Shown: piece by piece, positions 1 to 5,758 of the stretch | Numbering within the stretch: the first letter of the stretch is position 1 | Layout of the letters: the number at the start of each line of letters is the position of its first letter | Assembly: GCA_944371545.1 (NCBI GenBank) | Contig: CALVXT010000044.1 | Span: forward strand, 1 to 9,297 | Length of the DNA stretch: 9,297 bases | Origin: an uncultured Bacilli bacterium | GTDB lineage: Bacteria; Bacillota_I; Bacilli_A; RF39; UBA660 | Direction of reading: 5' to 3' | Made by a program: the position numbers and the translations under genes | Notes under the pieces: generated by a model | Seen by the model: only the letters and a program-made list of their open reading frames with translations | Database searches by the model: none | What the model was told of the DNA's origin: nothing

Positions 1-47
1 AAAGGTTTAATTCGTGTAATATTAAAGTCGTTATAGAAAAAGAAAGA

Positions 48-156
48 AACGGATCCACCGTTCACCTGAGTGCTTAAGTGCTAGGTAAAATGCTTTAAAA
101 AGAAAAAAATTCTTATAAAAGTATAAAATAGGTGGATACTAGGTATCTGCCTTTTT
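48..156 (+). promoter_or_regulatory. L20-type autoregulatory leader of the infC-rpmI-rplT operon
   Basis: This untranslated leader precedes infC. Three elements are visible. A hairpin pairs AACGG (48-52) with CCGTT (58-62) around the loop ATCCA. A second element has ACCT (64-67) facing AGGT (83-86) and contains TTAAGTG (74-80), a heptamer I recall from the L20-binding region (helices 40-41) of 23S rRNA. An intrinsic terminator lies at 130-156. ATCCACC (53-59) is perfectly complementary to GGTGGAT (131-137), the 5' arm of that terminator, so the first hairpin's loop can form a long-range pseudoknot that acts as an antiterminator. In Bacillota, L20 represses its operon by binding such a leader and favouring early termination. 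That mechanism is family knowledge; the pairings are seen here. The promoter is probably near or beyond the left edge; TAATAT at 17-22 is a weak -10 candidate. Confidence 0.85.
130..156 (+). terminator. Conditional intrinsic terminator (attenuator) before infC
   Basis: A 10-bp stem pairs 130-139 with 143-152, including two G-U pairs, around the 3-nt loop TAG and runs into five T residues (152-156). It lies 22 bp before the infC start and after the putative L20-binding element, so it is an attenuator and not the end of an upstream gene. Its 5' arm is the partner of the leader segment 53-59. Confidence 0.85.
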
Positions 157-164
157 CATTGTAT

Positions 165-170
165 GGAGGT
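165..170 (+). promoter_or_regulatory. infC ribosome-binding site that decides the start
   Basis: GGAGGT is a near-perfect Shine-Dalgarno sequence. Nine bases follow GGAGG before the in-frame ATA at 179. The other in-frame candidate, ATT at 173, is only three bases away, which is too close. The GTG at 224 is over 50 bases downstream and has no such site. Confidence 0.8.
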
Positions 171-178
171 GCATTTAT

Positions 179-703
179 ATAGCAAAAAAAACAGACGAAT
201 TACCAATTAATGATGAAATTCAAGTGAGTGAATTAATGGTAATTGGACCTAATGGAGAACAAATGGGAATTAAGAGTTTGGAAGATGCGAAAACCATCGC
301 AAATTTTGCTGGCTTAGATTTAGTTTTGATGAGTGGAAATTCTACTCCAGCTGTAGGAAAAATAATGGACTATAATAAGTTCCGTTATGAAAAGAAAAAG
401 AAACAAAAAGAAGCAAGCAAAAAACAAAGAGAATCGAATAAAGAATTAAAAGAGTATCGACTTTCTCCTGGAATTGATATTCATGATTTTGAAACTCGAG
501 TAAGAAATGCTAAAGAATATTTAGAAAAAGGACATAAAGTTCGTGGTTTTATTCGCTTCAAAGGAAGACAAATGGCACACCCAGAATTAGGTCGTGAAGT
601 TTTAGAAAGATTTGCAGAAAATTTAAGTGAAGTAAGCATGATTGAGGCTCCTGTTAAACAAGATGGTCGCAATATGTTTATTATCTTAGCACCTAAAAAA
701 TAA
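179..703 (+). CDS. infC: Translation initiation factor IF-3, probable AUA start
   Basis: IF-3 binds the 30S subunit, prevents premature 50S joining and checks the start codon and initiator tRNA. With the start at 179 the protein has 174 residues, the usual family length. The N-terminal domain begins with the conserved Asn-Asp-Glu-Ile (11-14) and carries the signature KIMDYNKFRYEKKK (61-74). A lysine-rich linker helix follows, then the C-terminal domain (about 90-174) with the conserved FKGRQMAHPELG region. The first canonical start, GTG at 224, would remove the conserved N-terminal motif. No ATG, GTG or TTG lies in frame between the Shine-Dalgarno site and that motif, so ATA at 179 is the best choice. 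Rare starts (AUU) are typical of infC and let IF-3 repress its own synthesis; AUA here is inferred. It is first in the operon, 18 bp before rpmI. Confidence 0.93.
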   Translation: MAKKTDELPINDEIQVSELMVIGPNGEQMGIKSLEDAKTIANFAGLDLVLMSGNSTPAVGKIMDYNKFRYEKKKKQKEASKKQRESNKELKEYRLSPGIDIHDFETRVRNAKEYLEKGHKVRGFIRFKGRQMAHPELGREVLERFAENLSEVSMIEAPVKQDGRNMFIILAPKK

Positions 704-721
704 AGAAAGAAGGAAAGTTGT

Positions 722-919
722 ATGGCAAAAGGACCAAAAATGAAAACTCATAAAGCAAGTAGTAAAGTTTTCAAAAAGAAAAAAAATGGTGACTTAACTT
801 ATAAAGTAAGTGGAAGTAACCATAAAACAAATAAGGATAGTGCAAAACAAATTCGTCAAAGACGTAACAAAGGAACATTAAGTAAAGGAGAAGCTAGCAG
901 AATTAAATCTGTTATCTAG
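722..919 (+). CDS. rpmI: 50S ribosomal protein L35 (bL35)
   Basis: This 65-residue basic protein of the large ribosomal subunit has the typical L35 beginning, with Pro-Lys-Met-Lys-Thr-His-Lys at 5-11. A lysine run follows, then the C-terminal SKGEASRIKSVI segment that matches the usual SKGD-RIK end. Length is normal for the family (about 64-66). AAGGA at 710-714 lies 7 bases before the ATG. The gene sits between infC and rplT in the standard order, 15 bp from rplT, and shares their L20-controlled transcript. Confidence 0.97.
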   Translation: MAKGPKMKTHKASSKVFKKKKNGDLTYKVSGSNHKTNKDSAKQIRQRRNKGTLSKGEASRIKSVI

Positions 920-934
920 TAAGGTGGTGTAAAA

Positions 935-1474
935 ATGGCAAGAGTTAAAGGTGGAACTGTTTCCAAAACAAGAAGAAGAAAAGTTTTAAAACAAGCAAAA
1001 GGATATTTTGGAAGTAAACATAGATTATACAAAACAGCACAAGAACAAGTATTCCATAGTGGAGCATACGCATATAGAGATAGACGTGCTAAAAAACGTG
1101 ATTTCCGTAAATTATGGATTACACGTATCAATGCAGCATGCCGTGAAAATGAAATTAGCTATTCAAAATTCATCAATGGCTTAAATATTGCTGGTGTAAC
1201 AATTAACCGTAAAATGCTTTCTGAACTTGCAATCGACAATAAAGAAGCATTCAAAGATTTAGTAACTATCGCTAAAGACGCTTTAAAAAGTGGAAAAAAA
1301 GTAGAAGTTAAAGAAGAAAAAAAATCAGAAACTAAAGTAGAAACAAAGGCAAAAGAACCTAAAAATGACTATAGCAAAATGACTTTAACTGAATTAAAAA
1401 AATTAGCTAAAGAACAAGGCATTAAAGGTTATTCTACAATGAAAAAAGACGAATTATTAGCAAATTTAAAGTAA
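935..1474 (+). CDS. rplT: 50S ribosomal protein L20 (bL20) with C-terminal SAP/Rho_N-like extension
   Basis: L20 is an early-assembly 23S-binding protein and the probable feedback repressor of this operon through its leader. Residues 1-118 form a complete L20: MARVKGGTVS start, basic N-terminal tail, AKGYFGSKHRLY, RDRRAKKRDFRKLWI, and the globular RNA-binding C-terminal part to about residue 118. The usual protein stops there. This one continues for some 60 residues, with a Lys/Glu-rich low-complexity linker (119-147) and then a compact helical segment (148-179, SKMTLTELKKLAKEQGIKGY then a Lys-Lys-Asp-Glu-Leu helix) that resembles Rho N-terminal or SAP nucleic-acid-binding motifs. The reading frame is uninterrupted and the stop is followed directly by a terminator, so the extension looks real. 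AAGGTGG (921-927) is the ribosome-binding site. Confidence 0.95.
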   Translation: MARVKGGTVSKTRRRKVLKQAKGYFGSKHRLYKTAQEQVFHSGAYAYRDRRAKKRDFRKLWITRINAACRENEISYSKFINGLNIAGVTINRKMLSELAIDNKEAFKDLVTIAKDALKSGKKVEVKEEKKSETKVETKAKEPKNDYSKMTLTELKKLAKEQGIKGYSTMKKDELLANLK

Positions 1475-1475
1475 G

Positions 1476-1503
1476 CTATTAGACTATTTCTAATAGTTTT
1501 TTT
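1476..1503 (+). terminator. Terminator of the infC-rpmI-rplT operon
   Basis: An 8-bp stem pairs CTATTAGA (1476-1483) with TCTAATAG (1489-1496) around a 5-nt loop. Seven T residues follow (1497-1503). It starts one base after the rplT stop codon. Confidence 0.9.
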
Positions 1504-1524
1504 ATTTCATGAAAAATAGAAAGC

Positions 1525-1553
1525 TTTTCAATAAGTGTTTTTTAGAGTATAAT
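1525..1553 (+). promoter_or_regulatory. Sigma-A-type promoter of nrdG
   Basis: TTTTCA (1525-1530, 4 of 6 matches to TTGACA) is followed by a 17-bp spacer and a perfect TATAAT (1548-1553). The transcription start would be near 1560, about 18 bases before the chosen nrdG ATG. This argues against the longer reading frame beginning at 1509, which would start upstream of the promoter. Confidence 0.75.
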
Positions 1554-1577
1554 TTTCTTAAGAAAGAAGTAGATAGT

Positions 1578-2261
1578 ATGATTATAAAAGGAATTCAAAA
1601 AATAACGCTTCTAGATTATCCTGGAAAAATTGCTTGTACGATATTTACAGGAGGTTGTAATTTTCGTTGCCCATTTTGCCAAAATGCTTCATTAGTTACA
1701 CATCTAGATGATGAAAAAATAGAAGAAACAGAAATAATTGAATTTTTAAAATCAAGAGTTGGCAAGCTAGATGCAGTTTGTATTTCTGGTGGAGAACCAT
1801 GTATTCAAAAGGATTTAAAAGAATTTTGTAAAAAAATAAAAAGTTTAGGTTTTTTAATTAAACTAGACACAAACGGTTGCTTTCCAGAAAAAATAAAAGA
1901 ATTATTGGATGAGCATCTTTTGGATTATATTGCAATGGATATTAAAAATAGTGAAGCAAAATATAACATAACCGCGGGGATCAATATAGATTTAGATAAA
2001 ATAAAACAATCTATCACCTTGATAAAAGAATCCAATATAGAGCATGAATTTCGAACAACAGTTGTACAGGAATTTCACGGAGTAGAAGATCTTCTACATA
2101 TTGTGAAATGGGTTAGTCCATCTAAACTTTATTTGCAACAATTTCGAGATAGTGAAGATGTTATAAAAAAAGGATTGCATGCCCATAGTGAAGAAAATTT
2201 AAGAAAAATGTATGAAGAATGTTTGAAAATTTCTTCGAGTGTTTACTTGCGTGGAATTTGA
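1578..2261 (+). CDS. nrdG: Anaerobic ribonucleotide reductase activating protein, radical SAM (NrdG2-like)
   Basis: This radical-SAM enzyme uses a 4Fe-4S cluster and S-adenosylmethionine to make the glycyl radical on NrdD. The 227-residue product has the cluster motif C-X3-C-X2-C at Cys27, Cys31 and Cys34, and the SAM-binding Gly-Gly-Glu-Pro at 71-74. The opening segment (IKGIQKITLLDYPGKIACT) is typical of the longer NrdG subfamily often called NrdG2, not the short E. coli type. I chose the ATG at 1578 because the longer frame from 1509 would carry 23 non-conserved residues and contain the promoter. The Shine-Dalgarno is weak (AAGAAG near 1564-1569). It has its own promoter and terminator, so it is transcribed apart from the nrdD gene 160 bp downstream. 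Some members of this subfamily activate other glycyl-radical enzymes, but the neighbouring nrdD makes NrdD the likely partner. Confidence 0.9.
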   Translation: MIIKGIQKITLLDYPGKIACTIFTGGCNFRCPFCQNASLVTHLDDEKIEETEIIEFLKSRVGKLDAVCISGGEPCIQKDLKEFCKKIKSLGFLIKLDTNGCFPEKIKELLDEHLLDYIAMDIKNSEAKYNITAGINIDLDKIKQSITLIKESNIEHEFRTTVVQEFHGVEDLLHIVKWVSPSKLYLQQFRDSEDVIKKGLHAHSEENLRKMYEECLKISSSVYLRGI

Positions 2262-2293
2262 TTTTACATGTTCGATTTACATCTGTTTGAAAT

Positions 2294-2322
2294 AAAAAAG
2301 TCTTTAAAATAAGGCTTTTTTT
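2294..2322 (+). terminator. Terminator after nrdG
   Basis: An 11-bp stem pairs AAAAAAGTCTT (2294-2304) with AAGGCTTTTTT (2311-2321), with one T-G pair, around a 6-nt loop and ending in a T run. It lies 32 bp after the nrdG stop and separates nrdG from nrdD. Confidence 0.85.
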
Positions 2323-2382
2323 ATGCATTTTAAAAAAAGAAATTATCTGTTGCAAAAATCACACCAAGAGTAAAATAAAGTT

Positions 2383-2391
2383 TGTTATAAT
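2383..2391 (+). promoter_or_regulatory. Extended -10 promoter of nrdD-trxB
   Basis: TGTTATAAT is a perfect extended -10 element (TGn plus TATAAT at 2386-2391). No good -35 hexamer is found at the right distance, which fits extended -10 promoters. The start would be near 2398, followed by AGGAGG at 2408-2413, seven bases before the nrdD ATG. I found no convincing NrdR box in 2323-2420. Confidence 0.7.
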
Positions 2392-2420
2392 GGGCATGGT
2401 AAAAGGTAGGAGGAAAAATT

Positions 2421-4781
2421 ATGTATCGAGTTAAAAAACGTGATGGCAAAATTGTGCGTTTTGACATCAAAAAAATATCAGAGGCAATGGAAAAAGCTTT
2501 TGATTCAGTAAATAGAGAAACATGCGACAGTGTGTTAGATTTACTTGCACTTAAAGTAACAGCTGATTTTGAAGAGAAAATCAAAGATAGTATCATTGGT
2601 GTTGAAGACATTCAAGATAGTGTTGAAAAAGTTCTTTCAGATGCTGGGTATGCGGATGTTGCTAAATCTTATATTTTGTATCGCAAGGAAAGAGAAAGAC
2701 TTCGTAATGTCAAAAATACAATGATTGATTATAAAAAAATTGTAGATAGCTACGTAAAAGTTGAAGATTGGCGAGTAAAAGAAAATTCAACAGTTACTTA
2801 TTCAGTCGGCGGATTAATATTAAGCGAAGCTGGAGCAGTTACTGCAAATTATTGGTTAAGTGAAATATATGATGAAGAGATTGCTAAAGCTCATAGAAAT
2901 GCAGACATTCACATTCATGATTTATCAATGTTAACAGGATATTGCGCAGGATGGAGCTTAAAACAACTTATTCAAGAAGGATTAGGTGGAATAGAAGGAA
3001 AAATCACTTCAAGTCCAGCAAAACATCTTTCAACTTTATGTAACCAAATGGTAAACTTTTTAGGAATTATGCAAAATGAATGGGCCGGTGCTCAAGCATT
3101 CTCATCTTTTGATACCTACTTAGCGCCATTTGTAAAAGTAGATAATTTATCATATTATGAAGTTAAACAATGCGTTCAATCTTTTGTTTACGGAGTAAAT
3201 ACGCCAAGCCGTTGGGGAACACAGGCACCATTTACAAATATTACTTTAGATTGGACTGTTCCAAATGACTTAGCAGAACTACCAGCTATCGTTGGTGGTA
3301 AAGAAATGGATTTTAAATATAAAGATTGTAAAAAAGAAATGGATATGGTTAATAAAGCATTCTTAGAAATTATGATTGAAGGAGATGCAAATGGTAGAGG
3401 ATTCCAATATCCTATTCCAACATATTCTATTACGAAAGATTTTGATTGGAGCGATACGGAAAACAATCGATTATTATTTGAAATGACCAGTAAATATGGT
3501 ACCCCATACTTTTCAAATTACATCAACAGCGATATGGAACCAAGTGATGTAAGAAGTATGTGTTGCCGTCTTCGTCTAGACCTAAGGGAATTAAGAAAAA
3601 AATCAGGTGGTTATTTTGGTAGTGGAGAATCAACAGGAAGTGTTGGCGTTGTAACAATTAACATGCCAAAAATAGCTTACTTATCAAAAGACGAAAAAGA
3701 TTTTTATGAAAAATTAGATAATTTAATGGATATCGCGGCTCGAAGTTTAAAAACAAAAAGAACAGTGATTTCAAGTCTTTTGGAAGAAGGATTATATCCA
3801 TATACCAAAAGATATTTAGGATCTTTTGATAATCATTTCTCAACAATAGGCTTAGTAGGAATGAATGAAGCAGGATTAAATGCTTGTTGGTTAAAAAAAG
3901 ATTTAACCCATGAAGAAACACAAAAATTTACTATTGATGTTTTAAATCATATGCGAGAAAGATTAAGTGATTATCAAGAAAAATATGGAGACTTATATAA
4001 CTTAGAAGCTACTCCTGCTGAATCAACATCTTATCGTTTTGCTAAACATGATAAAGAAAAATTTCCAGATATTATCACAGCAAATGAAAATGGCACGCCA
4101 TATTACACAAATAGTTCTCACTTACCAGTCGGGTATACAGAAGATGTATTTAAAGCATTAGACATCCAAGATAAATTACAAACGCTCTATACTTCAGGTA
4201 CTGTATTCCATGTTTTCCTAGGAGAAAAACTTCCAAGCTGGCAAAGTGCTGCAGCATTAGTTAGAAAAATTGCTGAAAACTATGCTTTACCATATTATAC
4301 ACTTTCTCCAACTTATTCAATTTGTAAGGAACATGGGTATCTAACAGGTGAGCAAGCTAAATGTCCTATTTGCGGTAAACCAGCTGAAATTTATAGTAGA
4401 ATTACTGGCTACTATCGTCCTGTAAAAAATTGGAATGATGGTAAAAGTCAAGAATTTAAAGATCGTGTAACGTATACTGTTGATGGAAGTTTTAATGAGG
4501 TATGTAAAACGGAAAGTAAAAAGAAGTCAAAAAAAGAACAAAAAGCGAATACCAAAGCAATGCTTTTCGTAACAAAAACTTGCCCAAACTGTAAGCTTGC
4601 AAAAAGAGCTTTAGATGAAGCAAAAATTCCTTACGATATAATCGATGCGGAAGAAAATGAATCGCTCGTTAAGGAATTAGAAATTACTCAAGCTCCAACT
4701 TTAATTACAAAAGAAGGTGAAAAAATAGCGAATGCTTCTAATATAACAAAATTTGCCGAAGAAAGTGGAGTGACTGCATGA
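2421..4781 (+). CDS. nrdD: Anaerobic (class III) ribonucleoside-triphosphate reductase fused to a glutaredoxin-like domain
   Basis: NrdD reduces ribonucleoside triphosphates to deoxynucleotides with a glycyl radical. Domains in order: ATP-cone allosteric domain (about 1-95, beginning MYRVKKRDGKIVRFD); ten-stranded barrel (about 100-630) with HDLSMLTGYCAGWSL (Cys175, likely equivalent of T4 NrdD Cys79) and the pair Cys381-Cys382 (one likely the thiyl-radical Cys, T4 Cys290); zinc site Cys635-X2-His638 with Cys648-X2-Cys651; glycyl radical loop RITGY with Gly663. A lysine-rich linker (about 694-712) then leads to an extra domain (712-786) with Cys721-Pro-Asn-Cys724 and a cis-proline-type Ala-Pro-Thr (758-760), a thioredoxin-fold redoxin of glutaredoxin/NrdH size. 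Ordinary NrdD ends soon after the radical loop. The fusion and the adjoining trxB suggest reduction by a thiol relay (inference); formate use cannot be excluded. Confidence 0.96.
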   Translation: MYRVKKRDGKIVRFDIKKISEAMEKAFDSVNRETCDSVLDLLALKVTADFEEKIKDSIIGVEDIQDSVEKVLSDAGYADVAKSYILYRKERERLRNVKNTMIDYKKIVDSYVKVEDWRVKENSTVTYSVGGLILSEAGAVTANYWLSEIYDEEIAKAHRNADIHIHDLSMLTGYCAGWSLKQLIQEGLGGIEGKITSSPAKHLSTLCNQMVNFLGIMQNEWAGAQAFSSFDTYLAPFVKVDNLSYYEVKQCVQSFVYGVNTPSRWGTQAPFTNITLDWTVPNDLAELPAIVGGKEMDFKYKDCKKEMDMVNKAFLEIMIEGDANGRGFQYPIPTYSITKDFDWSDTENNRLLFEMTSKYGTPYFSNYINSDMEPSDVRSMCCRLRLDLRELRKKSGGYFGSGESTGSVGVVTINMPKIAYLSKDEKDFYEKLDNLMDIAARSLKTKRTVISSLLEEGLYPYTKRYLGSFDNHFSTIGLVGMNEAGLNACWLKKDLTHEETQKFTIDVLNHMRERLSDYQEKYGDLYNLEATPAESTSYRFAKHDKEKFPDIITANENGTPYYTNSSHLPVGYTEDVFKALDIQDKLQTLYTSGTVFHVFLGEKLPSWQSAAALVRKIAENYALPYYTLSPTYSICKEHGYLTGEQAKCPICGKPAEIYSRITGYYRPVKNWNDGKSQEFKDRVTYTVDGSFNEVCKTESKKKSKKEQKANTKAMLFVTKTCPNCKLAKRALDEAKIPYDIIDAEENESLVKELEITQAPTLITKEGEKIANASNITKFAEESGVTA

Positions 4782-5683
4782 TTTACGACATAATCATTAT
4801 TGGTGGTGGACCTGCAGGATTATCGGCAGCCATCTACGCTTCACGTGCATTAAAAAAAACCTTAATTATTGAAAAAAGTGTATTTGGTGGTCAAATTACT
4901 CAAGCGTCAAAAGTAGAAAATTATCCTGGATTCGAAGAAGTTTCGGGTATGGACTTAGGTGAAAAAATGGCTGATCAAGCTAAAAAACTAGGAGTGGAAA
5001 ATATTTATGGTGAAGTAACTCAAATAAAGAAAAACGAAGAAACTTTTACCGTAACAGTTGGACAAAAAGAATATCTAAGTAAAGTAGTGATTTATGCTAC
5101 TGGAGCAAGTCCCAGAAAACTTCATGTAGATAATGAAACAAAACTTCTAGGAGCAGGAATTAGTTACTGTGCTACTTGCGATGGTGCATTCTTTAAAGAA
5201 AAAACAGTTTGTGTTATTGGTGGTGGAAATACTGCAATAGATGATGCGCTTTATCTAGCTAATCTTTGCAAAAAAGTTTATGTAATACATCGTCGAGATT
5301 CTTTTAGAGGAGAACCAGTTAAAGTAAGTCTTTTAAAAGAAAAAGAAAATGTGGAATTTATCTTAAATGCTACTGTAAAAAGCGTTGATGGAGAAAATTT
5401 TGTCGAAAGCATAACCTTATTGGAAAATATGCAAGAAAGAAAAATTAAAGTGGATGGCGTATTTGTAGCAATAGGGCATGTTCCTAATACACAATTATTA
5501 GAAGATTTCGTTCCATTAACTCCAAATGGATACATTATAACTAACTATGATTTAGAAACTTCAGTTGCAGGCTTTTATGCTGCCGGAGATGTTCGTGAAA
5601 AAAAAGTAAGACAATTAACTACTGCAACTAACGATGGTACAATTGCCGCGATCATGGCTTGTGAATATCTAAACACTTTATAA
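4778..5683 (+). CDS. trxB: Thioredoxin-disulfide reductase (NADPH, FAD)
   Basis: TrxB passes electrons from NADPH through FAD to a CxxC dithiol and on to thioredoxin-like partners in the cytoplasm. The 301-residue product is of low-molecular-weight TrxB size. It shows the FAD motif GGGPAG (9-14), redox site Cys131-Ala-Thr-Cys134 followed by Asp135, the NADPH-domain motif VIGGGNTA (147-153 region), HRRDSFRGE (171-179, the HRRxxxR type that binds the NADPH 2'-phosphate) and the C-terminal FAD motif AAGDV (268-272). Its ATG overlaps the nrdD stop (ATGA, 4778-4781), and GGAG at 4767-4770 lies inside nrdD, so translation is coupled. The fused redoxin domain of NrdD is a natural substrate candidate. 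No free thioredoxin gene is in the window, but TrxB may serve others elsewhere. Confidence 0.96.
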   Translation: MIYDIIIIGGGPAGLSAAIYASRALKKTLIIEKSVFGGQITQASKVENYPGFEEVSGMDLGEKMADQAKKLGVENIYGEVTQIKKNEETFTVTVGQKEYLSKVVIYATGASPRKLHVDNETKLLGAGISYCATCDGAFFKEKTVCVIGGGNTAIDDALYLANLCKKVYVIHRRDSFRGEPVKVSLLKEKENVEFILNATVKSVDGENFVESITLLENMQERKIKVDGVFVAIGHVPNTQLLEDFVPLTPNGYIITNYDLETSVAGFYAAGDVREKKVRQLTTATNDGTIAAIMACEYLNTL

Positions 5684-5711
5684 AGACGCACATAAAACAG
5701 TAGCGTCTTTT
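5682..5711 (+). terminator. Terminator of nrdD-trxB
   Basis: A perfect 8-bp stem pairs AAAGACGC (5682-5689) with GCGTCTTT (5703-5710) around a 13-nt loop and leads into TTTT (5708-5711). The stem includes the last two bases of the trxB stop codon. It is the most GC-containing terminator stem in the window. Confidence 0.8.
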
Positions 5712-5720
5712 CTTATCTTA

Positions 5721-5729
5721 TGATATAAT
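5721..5729 (+). promoter_or_regulatory. Extended -10 promoter of the RDD gene
   Basis: TGATATAAT is a perfect extended -10 element (TATAAT at 5724-5729), only 10 bp after the preceding terminator. The region where a -35 would lie (5701-5706) is part of that terminator and does not match consensus. Transcription would start near 5736, leaving a leader of about 23 bases before the TTG at 5759. Confidence 0.7.
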
Positions 5730-5743
5730 TCTTTTTGTCAGAT

Positions 5744-5750
5744 AAGGAGG
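5744..5750 (+). promoter_or_regulatory. Ribosome-binding site fixing the RDD start
   Basis: AAGGAGG is a full-strength Shine-Dalgarno sequence eight bases before the TTG at 5759. An earlier in-frame TTG at 5735 would lie at the predicted transcription start and would place this site inside the coding region. Confidence 0.8.
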
Positions 5751-5758
5751 AGAAAAAT

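Noticed and set aside
224..703. infC starting at GTG 224
   Set aside because: This would delete the conserved IF-3 N-terminal motif and leave the strong GGAGGT site at 165-170 unused.
1509..2261. nrdG starting at ATG 1509
   Set aside because: The extra 23 residues are not family-like and the TATAAT promoter at 1548-1553 lies within them; the ATG at 1578 fits the family start.
2323..2420. NrdR box or cobalamin riboswitch before nrdD
   Set aside because: ACACCAAGAGTAAAAT (2361-2376) shares only one half with an NrdR-box pattern, and the leader is too short for a riboswitch.
2330..2611. Minus-strand open frame crossing the nrdD start
   Set aside because: It overlaps the nrdD promoter, ribosome-binding site and ATP cone, and its translation resembles no protein family I know.
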